Shown here: piece by piece, positions 39,852 through 49,703 of the stretch
How the letters are laid out: each line of letters begins with the position of its first letter
How positions within the stretch are numbered: position 1 is the stretch's first letter
DNA from: Myxococcales bacterium 68-20
GTDB taxonomy: Bacteria; Myxococcota_A; Polyangia; Polyangiales; Polyangiaceae
Assembly: GCA_001899635.1 (NCBI GenBank)
Contig: MKVQ01000014.1
Location: 252,266 to 316,265 of the forward strand
Length of the DNA: 64,000 nucleotides
Reading direction: 5' to 3'
The notes under the pieces: generated by a model
Told to the model about the DNA's origin: nothing
The model's input: only the letters and a program-made list of their open reading frames with translations
Database searches by the model: none
Made by a program: the position numbers and the translations under genes

Positions 39852-41603
39852 TCACTCGGGGCAGGCGGCATCATGGACCGTGCGGACGTCGTCGATCGAG
39901 AGCGAGCCCGCTCCACATGTGTCCCCCGCGCTCGCCGCGAGCGTGATTGACGCCGAAAAGCCGCTCCGGCGGCTCGAGAAGCACACACGCGACTTCGTCC
40001 AGTCGGTCGCGGGCGGCAGGTCCGTGGCGTTCGCGCGGTAGGTGATGCCGGTGGCGGAGGTGGCCTTGTAGAAGAACTCGATCGCGGGGCCGCCCTTGCC
40101 GCTGGCCTTCGCCGGTAGCGTAGTCACCGAGCTCACGCTCGACGTCCTCGAGCACCCGCTCTGCGTCAGCCTGACGAAGCCGCTCCCGCTCTTGGCTCCG
40201 TTCGGCGAGCTCCGGACGAAGGTGACACTGCCGCCACTCTCCGTCTTTTGCCAGTAGCGCGCCACGTCGGCCCGCTCGAAGCCGCCGTCGATGACGTGCG
40301 CGTCGGTGCACGCGGGATCGTCCTCGACCTTCACGTCATCGAAGACGAACTCGTAGTCGTCGGGATCTCCGCACGAGCCGTCCGGCTGATCGTCGTCGAG
40401 CCCGAAGGCGAGCTGAGGCGCCATGCCGTTGAGGTACTCCGGCATGCAGAGCGACACCTTCTCGTAGACCGCCGTTCCGGCGATCGTGCCGAGGACGGTG
40501 CCGTTGTTGCCGTAGACGCGCATTCGCCGGTTGACGGTGCCCTTCGCCGTGAAGGTGAGCGCCGGCCTCGCCGGGGTGGCGAGGGGAATGGAGAACGCGC
40601 CGGTGAGCCTCGGGTTGTCGCAGCGCTTCGTGCTGTGGAGGCGCCCGCCGCGGGACCCCTGGTTGCCGACGCTCGCCGCGACCTCCGCGCCGGTGCCGGA
40701 GACGGTCCAACCGCCCACACCTTCGAAGTCGCCGTTCGTCACGATGCCGGGGGCAGGGCATTCCGGCGCCGTCACGATGGCGACATGGTCGAGCGCGAGC
40801 GACTTCACGGACGAGCCGCAGAGCGAGGGGAAGAGCTCGAGCTCGATCGGGCCGCCGAAGGCACGCTCGCCGAGGCACATCCGGTTCGAGCCGTCGCCGT
40901 ACAGGAGCGAGAAGGGCTCGACGCCGCGGCCGGCAATCGACACCGAGATGGGGCGGGCACACGGGATGTTGAGCCCGCCGCCGATGAAAGGGAGCTGACA
41001 GGTGCCGCGTGCGTGGATCTCCATCGCCAGCGGTTCGGCCGTCGAGAGGGCGGGCATCGCGAACGACTGCTTCACGCCTGCCTCGGTGCACGCTGCGGTC
41101 TTCAGCTCGGCGAGGCCCGGATCTTTTGCGCCCTTCACGCTCGCATCGATCGTCACGCCTCCCGTGACTGTCCATGCTCCCGCGGGGGAGTCCTCGAACG
41201 TCGGATCGCGCACGACGCCCTTCCAGACGCAGTCGCTGCCCGCCGGCTCGTAGCCGACGACGCATGCGCAGGTCGGCGTCCCCGAGGAGTCGTTGCAGGT
41301 CGAGTGGGCCGCGCATTCCGTCTCGGCGCACGACGGGGCGCTGCACACGCTCCCGACCGAGCACTCGTTGCATGTCGCGCCGGTCCAGCCGGCATCGCAT
41401 GCGCATCTCGCACTGCCGTCCTCGTCGACGCACGAGCCGTGCTCGCATTTCGGTGCTCCGGCGGCGCTGCAGGCGCGGCTCGAGCTCCGTCCAGAGGCTC
41501 GGGTCGAGTCGTCCCCGCCCGCGAGCCCGTCGAGCGCGACGCAGCCCGCGATTGCGAGCGCAAGAACGGCCAACGGTGAGAGCGTGCGCGGACCCACCTT
41601 CAC
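39852..41603 (-). CDS. Secreted lipoprotein with EGF-like modules and repeated beta-sandwich domains
   Basis: The protein has 583 residues. A lipoprotein-type signal (LSPLAVLALAIAGC) is followed by two EGF-like modules (CEHGSCVDEDGSARCACDAG, CAAHSTCNDSSGTPTCACVV). Three ~150-residue copies of a jelly-roll domain follow. Each begins with a similar stretch (VVRDPTFEDSPAGAWTVTGG; IVTNGDFEGVGGWTVSGTGA; HVIDGGFERADVARYWQKTE) typical of carbohydrate-binding-like modules. It is likely displayed on the cell surface and binds glycans. Function unknown. Confidence 0.75.
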   Translation of the reverse strand: MKVGPRTLSPLAVLALAIAGCVALDGLAGGDDSTRASGRSSSRACSAAGAPKCEHGSCVDEDGSARCACDAGWTGATCNECSVGSVCSAPSCAETECAAHSTCNDSSGTPTCACVVGYEPAGSDCVWKGVVRDPTFEDSPAGAWTVTGGVTIDASVKGAKDPGLAELKTAACTEAGVKQSFAMPALSTAEPLAMEIHARGTCQLPFIGGGLNIPCARPISVSIAGRGVEPFSLLYGDGSNRMCLGERAFGGPIELELFPSLCGSSVKSLALDHVAIVTAPECPAPGIVTNGDFEGVGGWTVSGTGAEVAASVGNQGSRGGRLHSTKRCDNPRLTGAFSIPLATPARPALTFTAKGTVNRRMRVYGNNGTVLGTIAGTAVYEKVSLCMPEYLNGMAPQLAFGLDDDQPDGSCGDPDDYEFVFDDVKVEDDPACTDAHVIDGGFERADVARYWQKTESGGSVTFVRSSPNGAKSGSGFVRLTQSGCSRTSSVSSVTTLPAKASGKGGPAIEFFYKATSATGITYRANATDLPPATDWTKSRVCFSSRRSGFSASITLAASAGDTCGAGSLSIDDVRTVHDAACPE

Positions 41604-41658
41604 TCGTCGAGCGTAGCCGATCGCGTTCGCGGGCGCTGCATTCGCGCGAGGCGAGGCG

Positions 41659-42717
41659 TTACGAGCGGTCGGCGCGACGGCGCCGCAGACTCGCGAGCAG
41701 CGTGAGCCCGAGCCCGAGTACCAGCATACCGCCGCGAGGAGCGCGGCTCGGACCGACCGCGGAGGCCGAACATGTCTCTTCCGGCTTCGGCTCCAGCTTC
41801 GGCTGCGCGCCGGCGCGCTCGAAGGCTTCCGTCACGAGCTCCTTGAACGGTGAGAGCTTCGTCGCGACGTTGGCCGCGTCGATGCATGTCGACGACGGGC
41901 CGCCCTTGTTCGGGTCGAGGCCGTTGCCGCCGCGAGAGACGACGCCCACGATCGCATTCGTTTCTTCTGCGAACACCGGGCCGCCGCTGTCGCCGAGGCA
42001 GATCGACTCGCCGAAGAGGAACTCGCTCTTCGTCAGCACGGGGATCTCGTCGTTCGGGCCGACGCGCTTCACCGTGACGCCGGCGCGCTGCTGGCGCTTC
42101 GCGGGCTCGACCTCTCCGAGCGAGACACCCCAGCCCACCGTGAGGAGCTTCTCGCCGGGGAGGGCATCACCGTCGAGGCGGAGCGTCGCGAGGGGCACGT
42201 TCAGGATCGGCTCCTTCAGGAGGACGAGCGCGAGGTCGTGGTTGCAGAGGGTGCCGGACTTGTCGTCGATGATCTCGAGACCCTGCCCGGCCGGCTTCCA
42301 CTTCGTCGGATCGAGCGACGGCGGTGCCTCGCCGATGAGCTCGGGCCGATCCTTGCCGGTGAACACGTAGAGGTTCCGAGGGTCGTGGTTCTCGAGGATC
42401 TTGGCGCCAATGAGCGGGGTCCCGTCGGAGTCGCAAGCGACCTGCTCGTCGGTCGTCGAGACGCAATGACGCGCGGTGAGCACGAGCCGAGGCGCGACGA
42501 GCGCGGCGGTGCAGATCCCGAGCCTCCGTGGTCCGGAAGGATCCAGGTGGAAGAGCATCACGGTCGCGTCCTGTGCCTCTTCCGAGGCGGTGCCGCCCAC
42601 GATCGCCTGCCGAACGCGCCCGAGCTCGTCGTCGTCGCTGCGGCTCATCGAGCACGCGGCTGCGAGGAGGCCGAGCGTGACCAGCGTGACCATCGAGAAA
42701 GCGCGCTTGGCGACCAT
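41659..42717 (-). CDS. Trypsin-like serine protease (S1) with MYXO-CTERM-like tail
   Basis: The protein has 352 residues. A lipoprotein-type signal (LVTLGLLAAAC) leads to the activation-site-like AIVGGTASEE (39-48). The catalytic triad is visible: His 84 in LTARHCV, Asp 161 in NHDLALVLL and Ser 244 in CLGDSGGPVF. The tail (CSASAVGPSRAPRGG, hydrophobic LVLGLGLTLLASL, then RRRR) has the Cys-transmembrane-Arg cluster of MYXO-CTERM sorting signals. The enzyme would therefore be displayed on the cell surface. It is divergent from the ClC channel gene. Confidence 0.92.
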   Translation of the reverse strand: MVAKRAFSMVTLVTLGLLAAACSMSRSDDDELGRVRQAIVGGTASEEAQDATVMLFHLDPSGPRRLGICTAALVAPRLVLTARHCVSTTDEQVACDSDGTPLIGAKILENHDPRNLYVFTGKDRPELIGEAPPSLDPTKWKPAGQGLEIIDDKSGTLCNHDLALVLLKEPILNVPLATLRLDGDALPGEKLLTVGWGVSLGEVEPAKRQQRAGVTVKRVGPNDEIPVLTKSEFLFGESICLGDSGGPVFAEETNAIVGVVSRGGNGLDPNKGGPSSTCIDAANVATKLSPFKELVTEAFERAGAQPKLEPKPEETCSASAVGPSRAPRGGMLVLGLGLTLLASLRRRRADRS

Positions 42718-42851
42718 GCTCGCGGTTCATCGTAGCAGGCGGCGGGGCTCGCGAGCGGATCGGCCTCTTCGGTGTGCTCGCGCTCAGGCTTTCGCCCATA
42801 CGAACGCATCATCTCGCCCCGACGTCGCCTCCGCGGTACTAAGTTGCCTCT

Positions 42852-44756
42852 GTGCGTCCGGCGCCACTGACGTCACTGACGAAGGCGCTTCGCTCTGCGG
42901 AGCTGCGTGCGATCGGAAGGGTCGTGATGCATGCGCTCGCCGTCGGCCTGGCCGTCGGCGCGGGCGCGTGCCTCTTCTACTTGTTGCTCTCCGTCGCCGA
43001 GCGCGTGCTGCTCGAGGGCCTGGCGGGGTACCAGCCGCTGCGCTCCGCGGGCGAGCACGCGATGGACTTCCCGATGCCACATCGCGCGTTCTCCCCGTGG
43101 GTGCTCGCGGTGCTGCCGGCGCTCGGAGGCCTGGCGGCGGGCCTCGTCGCGCATCGGCTCGCGCACGAGACCAGCGGCGGAGGTGGCGATGCGTACATCG
43201 ACGCGTTCCACCGCCGTGGCGGGATCATGCGCAAGCGCGTCGCGTTGGTGAAGATCATCGCGACGTCGTTCACCCTCGGCTCCGGCGGCTCCGGCGGCCG
43301 CGAGGGCCCGACGATGCAGGTCGGCGCCGCCATCGGCGCGCTCGTCGGACGTGTGATCGACGTCTCGGCGCGCGAGCGGCGCATCCTTGCGGTGTCGGGC
43401 ACGGCCGCGGGCCTCTCGGCGATCTTCGGGACGCCGCTCGGCGCTGCGCTCTTCGCGACCGAGGTGCTCTACCGGGACGACTTCGAGTCGGAGGCGCTCA
43501 TCCCGGCGATCCTCGCGAGCGTCACTGCGCACAGCGTCTTCGTCGGTGTCTTTCCCGGGGCGACGCTCTTCGCGCATGCGCCCGGCTATCCGTTCCAGCC
43601 GAGCCACCTCCCGCTGTATGCCGCGCTCGCTGTCGTCGTCAGCGCGGTAGCGCGCGTCTTCGTCTGGTGCCTGAAGACCGCGAAGCGCCTGTTCAATCGT
43701 CTCGCGGTTCCGGCCTGGGTCCGTCCGGGCATCGGCGGTGCGATGCTCGGCATCACCGCGACCGGGTGGATCCTGCTCGTGAACCCGCACCTCGAGCTCG
43801 CGGGCCGAGGGATCGGGATCCTCGGCAGCGGCTACGGAGCCGCGCAGGGCGCGATCACCGGAGGCACCTGGATCCCCGGCGGATGGAGCGGCGTCGGGCT
43901 CCTCATGCTGCTCGTGGCGATGAAGATCGTCGCGACGTCTTTTACTCTCGGCTCGGGCGGGAGCGCGGGCGACTTCGGTCCGTCGCTCGCGATCGGAGGG
44001 CTCGTGGGCGGGGCATTCGGCCGGGCTGCGCAGCTCGTCGTGTCGCCGGAGATCGATCCCGGCGCGTTCGCGCTCGTCGGGATGGGCACGTTCTACGGCG
44101 GGATCGCCCATACGCCGGTGAGCTCGCTCGTCATGGTCTGCGAGATGGCCGGTACGTACGACCTTCTCCCGTCGCTGATGTTGTCCTCCGGTCTTGCGTT
44201 CGTGCTCCTCCGGCGCGTGAGCCTCTACTCGAGCCAGCCGCGCTCGCGCTTCGAGTCGCCGGCCCATGCAGGCGAGGAGTCGCTCGACGTCCTCAAACGT
44301 CTCCGAGTCGACCACGTCTTCCGTCGCGCGAAGGTCGTCACGCTCCCGGCGAATGCCGCGCTCGCCAGCGTCGTCGATGCCGTCCTGGCGGCGCCCGAGT
44401 GGCAGGACTCGTTTCCGGTGGTCGACGCGGACGGCGTACTCCGCGGCGTCGTCGCGGGCGACGTCCTTCGCTCGGCGATGAAGGAGGAGACTCCGCTCGC
44501 GCTCGTGATCGCGGCCGACGTGATGCTCCCCGCCGCCCAGGTGACACCGCTCGACGATCTCCATACGGCCCTCGAGCGCTTCCTCGAGTCCGGCCTCCGC
44601 GAGCTGCCCGTGGTCGAGGGCGATGCGATCGTCGGTGTGCTCGACGAAGGGCACATCACGCGCGCGTACCACGACTATCTCGGCCGCCTCGGCGAGGGCA
44701 CGACGGAACGGATGAGCGCGCTGCCTGCCCCGAAGGACCCGACGAAGAGCGAATGA
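42852..44756 (+). CDS. ClC-type chloride channel/transporter with CBS domains
   Basis: The protein has 634 residues from a GTG. A ClC membrane domain of ~430 residues contains GREGP (149-153) with the gating Glu 151, TLGSGGSAGDFGPSLAIGGL, and GMGTFYGGIAHTPVSSLVMV. A cytoplasmic pair of CBS domains follows (residues ~490-610, VDADGVLRGVVAGDVLRSAM and ELPVVEGDAIVGVLDEGHIT). The external glutamate is kept, so proton-coupled exchange is possible. The protein moves chloride or another anion across the inner membrane, likely regulated by nucleotides at the CBS pair. Confidence 0.93.
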   Translation: MRPAPLTSLTKALRSAELRAIGRVVMHALAVGLAVGAGACLFYLLLSVAERVLLEGLAGYQPLRSAGEHAMDFPMPHRAFSPWVLAVLPALGGLAAGLVAHRLAHETSGGGGDAYIDAFHRRGGIMRKRVALVKIIATSFTLGSGGSGGREGPTMQVGAAIGALVGRVIDVSARERRILAVSGTAAGLSAIFGTPLGAALFATEVLYRDDFESEALIPAILASVTAHSVFVGVFPGATLFAHAPGYPFQPSHLPLYAALAVVVSAVARVFVWCLKTAKRLFNRLAVPAWVRPGIGGAMLGITATGWILLVNPHLELAGRGIGILGSGYGAAQGAITGGTWIPGGWSGVGLLMLLVAMKIVATSFTLGSGGSAGDFGPSLAIGGLVGGAFGRAAQLVVSPEIDPGAFALVGMGTFYGGIAHTPVSSLVMVCEMAGTYDLLPSLMLSSGLAFVLLRRVSLYSSQPRSRFESPAHAGEESLDVLKRLRVDHVFRRAKVVTLPANAALASVVDAVLAAPEWQDSFPVVDADGVLRGVVAGDVLRSAMKEETPLALVIAADVMLPAAQVTPLDDLHTALERFLESGLRELPVVEGDAIVGVLDEGHITRAYHDYLGRLGEGTTERMSALPAPKDPTKSE

Positions 44757-44784
44757 CCGGCCGCCGCGCGACCGTCCGGGCAGG

Positions 44785-45399
44785 GTGATCCCTCGGTCAT
44801 CGCGATCGGTTGCGTGCCCGAGCGGCATTGGCACTAGTCTCCGCAAGCGCTTGTCCGAGCTCTTCGCGCCCGTCTGCTCGATCACGATCACCAAGCGCCG
44901 CCGTTTCTTCTGGGCGGCGTGGTGGAGCGGTCCGCCCGCGCACGTCCCGTTCAGGAAGCCCGATGCCGAGGGCGGCGCCGCGGCGACCCGCGAAGAGGCT
45001 CTCGCCGCCGCGGAGAAGCGCGCCGGCATGAAGCTCGTCGAGATCGATCCGCTCTGGGCGCGCGCGTGGATCCGGATCTTGCGCGGCGAGCCGGCGTGGC
45101 CGTCGAAGGTGAGCCGCGAGCCGCGAGGCCGCGCATCGACCGCGGCGCGCTCTCCGGAGGAGGAGGCCGCACGACCGGCCGAGGCGAGCCTCTCGGTCTG
45201 GGACGTGCTCGGCGTCGGCCGCGACGTGACCGAGCAGGAGCTCAAGGCCGCCTATCGACGTCGCGCGCTCGAGACGCATCCCGATCACGGCGGCAACGAG
45301 GAGGCGTTCCGCCGGGTCGTCCGCGCGTACGCCGAAGCGCAGCGCCGCCTCCGTAGGCCACGCGCCGGCCGACCCGCGAAGAAGAAGCGCGCCGAGTGA
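44785..45399 (+). CDS. J-domain protein
   Basis: The protein has 204 residues from a GTG; internal starts are possible. The C-terminal ~60 residues are a J domain (SVWDVLGVGRDVTEQELKAA, then YRRRALETHPDHGGNEEAFR) with an intact HPD motif, so it should stimulate an Hsp70. The N-terminal half (ITKRRRFFWAAWWSGPPAHV, DPLWARAWIRILRGEPAWPS) is Trp-rich and unlike DnaJ. A specialised co-chaperone is likely. Confidence 0.83.
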   Translation: MIPRSSRSVACPSGIGTSLRKRLSELFAPVCSITITKRRRFFWAAWWSGPPAHVPFRKPDAEGGAAATREEALAAAEKRAGMKLVEIDPLWARAWIRILRGEPAWPSKVSREPRGRASTAARSPEEEAARPAEASLSVWDVLGVGRDVTEQELKAAYRRRALETHPDHGGNEEAFRRVVRAYAEAQRRLRRPRAGRPAKKKRAE

Positions 45400-45426
45400 C
45401 GACCGCCGGCGGCGCACCGCTCGGAG

Positions 45427-46221
45427 TCAGAGGTAGTCGGAGAGGCCGGCCTTCGCGAGCGCCGCCCGCGCGATCTTCTCCCAGCCCTTGTTCGCGGTCG
45501 GGCTCGCCGGGCTCGGGTGCGGCAGCGTGATGATGTCGTCGCGTCCGGTCACGAGGGCAGCCCGCTTGGCGGCGTAGTTGCCGACGCCGACGATGTGCTT
45601 CGGTTGCAGGACCGCGATCGCCTCGAGGAGCGCCTCGTCGCAGATCGCCTCGAGCTTCTGCCGTTCTTCCTTCGCCACCTTGTCGGGGGTGACGTTGGCG
45701 CCGGTCTCGCCGAGGAAGAGGAGGGGGCAGTAGTTGAGGACGAAGGCGCGCGCGAAGAAGTCGTCGGCCGCGGGATGACGCTTCGCGAACGCGCCCCAGA
45801 GGCGCTGGCCGGAGACCTCGCTGCGCGTGCACTCGAAGCCGAGCACGGGACGTTTCGCGTGGACACGTCGTGGAGAGGCGATCTCTCCGCTGAGCTTCAG
45901 GTAGTCGCGGACCGAGGCGACCTCGCCGAACGGTATCCCGGTCTGACCCATGCCGAACGGACCGGGGTTCATCCCGATGAACAGGACCTCCTTCGGACCG
46001 CACCCGTAGCGCTCGAAGTACGCGCGCGCGACGGGCCAGGCGTAGTCGAGCGGGTTGTAGACGTAGGCCACGGGCTCGCCGAAGCGGAGGCGCTTCACCC
46101 GCGACTTGAGCCGATCCATCACGGAGACGAGGTCGCCGTCCGCCGGTACGGCGGGGGGCTTGCGGCGCGTGTCGGTCCGTCGCGTGGGGGCGTCCATGTT
46201 CGTCCTGGCCGTCGTCTTCAC
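45427..46221 (-). CDS. SMUG1-type uracil-DNA glycosylase
   Basis: The protein has 264 residues, with the SMUG1 signature GMNPGPFGMGQTGIPFG (83-99) and the second conserved motif HPSPASPTANKGW with the catalytic His 235. Other conserved parts are VYNPLDYAWPVARAYFERYG and SGQRLWGAFAKRHPAADDFF. The enzyme removes uracil and related oxidised bases from DNA, opening base excision repair. The ATG overlaps the tex stop by four bases, so the two are co-transcribed. Confidence 0.93.
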   Translation of the reverse strand: MKTTARTNMDAPTRRTDTRRKPPAVPADGDLVSVMDRLKSRVKRLRFGEPVAYVYNPLDYAWPVARAYFERYGCGPKEVLFIGMNPGPFGMGQTGIPFGEVASVRDYLKLSGEIASPRRVHAKRPVLGFECTRSEVSGQRLWGAFAKRHPAADDFFARAFVLNYCPLLFLGETGANVTPDKVAKEERQKLEAICDEALLEAIAVLQPKHIVGVGNYAAKRAALVTGRDDIITLPHPSPASPTANKGWEKIARAALAKAGLSDYL

Positions 46222-48419
46222 TGGATCGCGCGCCGTGAGAGCGAGACGCGCTTGCGCGCGAGGTCCACGCCGAGCACCCGCACCTTGACTCGATCGCCGA
46301 CGCGCGCGACCTCGTGCGGGTCCTTGACGAACCGATCGGCGAGCTCGGAGACGTGCACGAGGCCGTCCTGCTTCACGCCGAGATCGACGAACGCGCCGAA
46401 CGCGGTCACGTTCGTCACGACGCCGTCGAGCACCATGCCGGGCTTGATGTCCTCGATCGTGCGGACGTCGTCACGGAACTTCGGCGGCTCGAAGGCATCG
46501 CGGGGGTCGCGTCCCGGCTTCGAGAGCTCGCGGCGGATGTCCTCGAGGGTGGGGAGGCCGACATCGGCGCTCGCGTACGAGGCCCACGGGATCTTCGCGA
46601 CGAGCGTGTCGTTGCCCACGAGCGCGCTCGGTGAGACACCGGCGTCCTTGGCGATCCGCTCGACGAGGCCGTAGCGCTCCGGGTGCACCGCGCTCGCGTC
46701 GAGCGGGTTCGCAGCATCGCGCACGCGCACGAACCCGGCGGCCTGCTCGAATGCCTTCGGCCCGAGGCCGGAGACGTCGAGCAGCTCCTTGCGCGCCCGG
46801 AAGGCGCCCTTCTTCTGCCGGTGCGCGACGATCTTCTTCGCGAGCGACGGTCCGATCCCGGCGACGTGGGCCAGGAGCGGCGCGCTCGCGGTGTTGAGCT
46901 CGACGCCGACGGCATTGACGCAGCTCTCGACGACCTCGTCGAGCTTCTTCACTAGCAGCGTCTGATCGACGTCGTGCTGGTATTGGCCGACGCCGATCGC
47001 CTTCGGGTCCAGCTTCACCAGCTCGGCGAGCGGGTCCTGCAGGCGGCGCGCGATCGAGACGGCGCCTCGGACGGTGAGGTCGACATCGGGGAGCTCCTCG
47101 CGCGCGACGTCGCTGGCGGAGTAGACGCTCGCACCCGACTCGCTCACGAGGACGACGACGACGGAGTCGCCGAGCGAAGCATCACGGAGGACCTGCCGGC
47201 AGAAATCCGCGGTCTCACGACCGTGCGTGCCGTTGCCGACCGCGATCGCGAACGGCGAGAACCGCTTCACGAGATCGAGGACGGTGCGCTTGGCATGCTC
47301 GCGCGCGGCGTCCCCCGTCACGAGATTCACGAGCGTGTGAGTCTGGAGCTTGCCGGTGTCGTCGACGACCACGCACTTGCATCCGGTGCGCTGGCCGGGA
47401 TCGATCCCGAGGACGATCCGGCGCCCGAGGGGCGCGGCGAGGAGGAGCTTGCCGAGGTTCTCGGCGAAGATGCCCACCGCCGCGACGTCGGAGCGCGCCT
47501 TCAGGTCGTCGCGCACGTCGCCCTCGATCGACGGCAAGAGGAGCCGCTTCATCGAGTCGGCGGTCGCCTCCTCGAGCTGGGCGGCGAACGGAGAGCCGCG
47601 GCGTACGCCGGCGCGGGCTGCGATCTCGCGGGCGAGGGGCTCCTCGTCGACGCGGACCTTCACCCGGAGGACGCCCTCGGTCTCGCCGCGGACGATCGCG
47701 AGCCAGCGGTGAGACGGGATCGACTTCGCGCGCTCGGAGTAGTCGTAGTAGGCCTCGAACTTCGTCGGCTCCTTGGTCTTCGACTTCACCGCCGACGACT
47801 CGACGAGACCCTCGCGATCGAAGCGCGCGCGCACGAGCGCGCGTACGTCACTTCGCTCGGCGACGATCTCGGCCACGATGTCGCGCGCGCCCGCGAGCGC
47901 GGCGTCGGCGTCGCCGACCTCCTTCTTCGGATCGACGAAGCGAGCGGCCTCGGATGCCGCGTTCCCCGACGGCGGCTGTTCGAGGATGCGACGAGCGAGC
48001 GGCTCGAGCCCGCGCTCGCGCGCGATCGACGCGCGGGTCTTCCGCTTCGGGCGGTAGGGGAGGTAGAGGTCTTCGAGCTCGGCGCGCGTGCGGCACCGCT
48101 GAATCGCAGCGCGGAGCTCGGGGGTGAGCTTCCCTTGCTCCGCGATGGTCGTGAGGATCGTCGACCGTCGCTCCTCGAGCGCGCGGAGCTGGTCGCGCTT
48201 CTCTTCGATCGCGCGGATCGCGACCTCGTCGAGGCCCTTGGTCTGCTCCTTCCGGTAGCGCGCGATGAACGGGACCGTGGCTCCACCGTCGAGGAGCGCG
48301 ACCGTAGCGCGGACGGCGGCTGGATCGAGGCGCAGCTCCTCCGCGATGCGCGGGGCGAGATCGGGCTCCTCTTGCGTTGCAGGGGAGGGGGATCCTTTTC
48401 GTTCGGCTCGGTCCGCCAT
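46218..48419 (-). CDS. tex: Tex-family RNA-binding transcriptional accessory protein
   Basis: The protein has 733 residues from ATG 48419, with AGAAGGA 7 bases upstream. It has the Tex N-terminal domain (VRATVALLDGGATVPFIARY, RKEQTKGLDE), a YqgF/RNase H-like fold (GRRIVLGIDPGQRTGCKCVV), two HhH motifs (AHVAGIGPSLAKKIVAHRQK, and LLDVSGLGPKAFEQAAGFVR) and a C-terminal S1 domain (KPGMVLDGVVTNVTAFGAFV, DLGVKQDGLVHVSELAD). Tex proteins bind RNA/DNA and support transcription and translation under stress. Confidence 0.96.
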   Translation of the reverse strand: MADRAERKGSPSPATQEEPDLAPRIAEELRLDPAAVRATVALLDGGATVPFIARYRKEQTKGLDEVAIRAIEEKRDQLRALEERRSTILTTIAEQGKLTPELRAAIQRCRTRAELEDLYLPYRPKRKTRASIARERGLEPLARRILEQPPSGNAASEAARFVDPKKEVGDADAALAGARDIVAEIVAERSDVRALVRARFDREGLVESSAVKSKTKEPTKFEAYYDYSERAKSIPSHRWLAIVRGETEGVLRVKVRVDEEPLAREIAARAGVRRGSPFAAQLEEATADSMKRLLLPSIEGDVRDDLKARSDVAAVGIFAENLGKLLLAAPLGRRIVLGIDPGQRTGCKCVVVDDTGKLQTHTLVNLVTGDAAREHAKRTVLDLVKRFSPFAIAVGNGTHGRETADFCRQVLRDASLGDSVVVVLVSESGASVYSASDVAREELPDVDLTVRGAVSIARRLQDPLAELVKLDPKAIGVGQYQHDVDQTLLVKKLDEVVESCVNAVGVELNTASAPLLAHVAGIGPSLAKKIVAHRQKKGAFRARKELLDVSGLGPKAFEQAAGFVRVRDAANPLDASAVHPERYGLVERIAKDAGVSPSALVGNDTLVAKIPWASYASADVGLPTLEDIRRELSKPGRDPRDAFEPPKFRDDVRTIEDIKPGMVLDGVVTNVTAFGAFVDLGVKQDGLVHVSELADRFVKDPHEVARVGDRVKVRVLGVDLARKRVSLSRRAIQ

Positions 48420-48506
48420 CGGCGGTCCTTCTAGCACCGGTCTTCGCCGTCCGTGTCGCCGAACGCAGCCGTCGGATCTCAGGCGCCTCCGAGCGATCCG
48501 CGGACG

Positions 48507-49325
48507 TCATCGCGCGCGTACGTAGACGTGTGGTGATGCCCGGGACGGCTCGAGCCCGATCACACCCTCGGGGAGGGTCTCGTGACCGCCGAGGACGAGG
48601 AGCCCGCCGGGGACGAGGCGCGCGGCGACGCGTTCGGCAAAGTCGCGCTGCGTGGCCTCGTCGAAGTACGTGAAGGCGACGTTGCGACAGAACACGACGT
48701 GCTGCGGCTCCGCGGGGAGGAAGCGGCGTACGTCGCGGTGCTCGAAGACGATGCCCTCGCGGAACGTCGCGCGGATGCACGCGAGGTCGCCGGAGCGCTC
48801 GAACGCGGCCGCCCTCAGGTCCTCCGGCAGCTCGCGAAGGCTGCTCGGCTCGTAACAGCCGCGCGCCGCGCGCGCGAGCACGGTCTCGTCGAAGTCGGTC
48901 GCGAGGATCTCGAGCGCGAGCGAAGGAAACCGCGGCGCCAGCGCGACGCGCCACACGATCGCGAGCGTGTACGGCTCCTCGCCCGACGCGCAGCCGGCGC
49001 TCCAGGCGCGGAGGACGCGCTCGCCGCGCGCGATGGCCGCCTCGGCGATCTCGGGGAGCAGCGTCGACCGCAGCGCCTCGAACACGTTGCGGTCGCGGTA
49101 GAAGCGCGAGATCGTCACGAAGCAGAGCGAGTCGAGCACGCGTAGCTCTTCCGGATCGTCCTCGAGGCGCTGCCGGTAAGCGGCCGCATCGTGAAGGCCG
49201 AGCTCGTCCGCGCGCGCGTTCATGCGGCGGCAGACCTGGCGCCGGAGGCCCTTGAACCCACGCCACCGAAGCCCGAGCCGCGGGAGGGCCCACTGGAGGA
49301 GCTCGACGCAATCACGATCGTTCAT
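48507..49325 (-). CDS. cheR: CheR-type protein-glutamate methyltransferase
   Basis: The protein has 272 residues from ATG 49325 (MNDRDCVELLQWALPRLGLR). It has a helical N-terminal domain, then the SAM-binding RVLRAWSAGCASGEEPYTLA, ILATDFDETVLARAARGCYE and HVVFCRNVAFTYFDEATQRD, all CheR features. The last part (LLVLGGHETLPEG) is also typical. CheR methylates chemoreceptors, but no other che gene is near, so it may serve a distant or signalling-linked system. The N-terminal domain is somewhat divergent. Confidence 0.9.
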   Translation of the reverse strand: MNDRDCVELLQWALPRLGLRWRGFKGLRRQVCRRMNARADELGLHDAAAYRQRLEDDPEELRVLDSLCFVTISRFYRDRNVFEALRSTLLPEIAEAAIARGERVLRAWSAGCASGEEPYTLAIVWRVALAPRFPSLALEILATDFDETVLARAARGCYEPSSLRELPEDLRAAAFERSGDLACIRATFREGIVFEHRDVRRFLPAEPQHVVFCRNVAFTYFDEATQRDFAERVAARLVPGGLLVLGGHETLPEGVIGLEPSRASPHVYVRAR

Positions 49326-49703
49326 CGGTGCTCTCGGCTCGCTCCTCACTCATCGTGGCCTGGTAGCGGGCGGGCGCAAGCCTGGACCGTCCCGTGAAGT
49401 CAGTGCCGCGCTGCGGAGCGCCGCGGCTCGACGCTCGGCGAGTCGGCGACGTTGGGGAAGATGAAGCCGAGACCGACCGTGAGGTGCTCATGAAGCGGTC
49501 TGGGGTTTCGACGAGCCGATCCGGCATGCAGCGTGCGCGGCCGGCTCGGCTTCTCTCGAAAACGAGTCGTTCGTCGCTTTCGAGCGGGATACGCCCGGAG
49601 CACCGAGCGACGCGCGCAGAGCTCTGCGCCAGCGGAGACCGTTCGGTGTAGAGCGCGTTGTCCAGGCGTGTCACGAAGTTGGGGGCTCGAACGATGACAC
49701 CTC
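49326..49703. other. Intergenic stretch, nothing recognised
   Basis: These 378 bases lie between the divergently arranged cheR and an alpha/beta hydrolase gene. Short ORFs occur on both strands but none has a signal, a domain or a ribosome-binding site. No strong palindrome is seen. Confidence 0.5.

Noticed and set aside
42873-45245. 790-residue minus-strand ORF over the ClC gene
   Set aside because: The opposite strand encodes a full ClC/CBS protein with catalytic residues in place; the antisense product is low-complexity.
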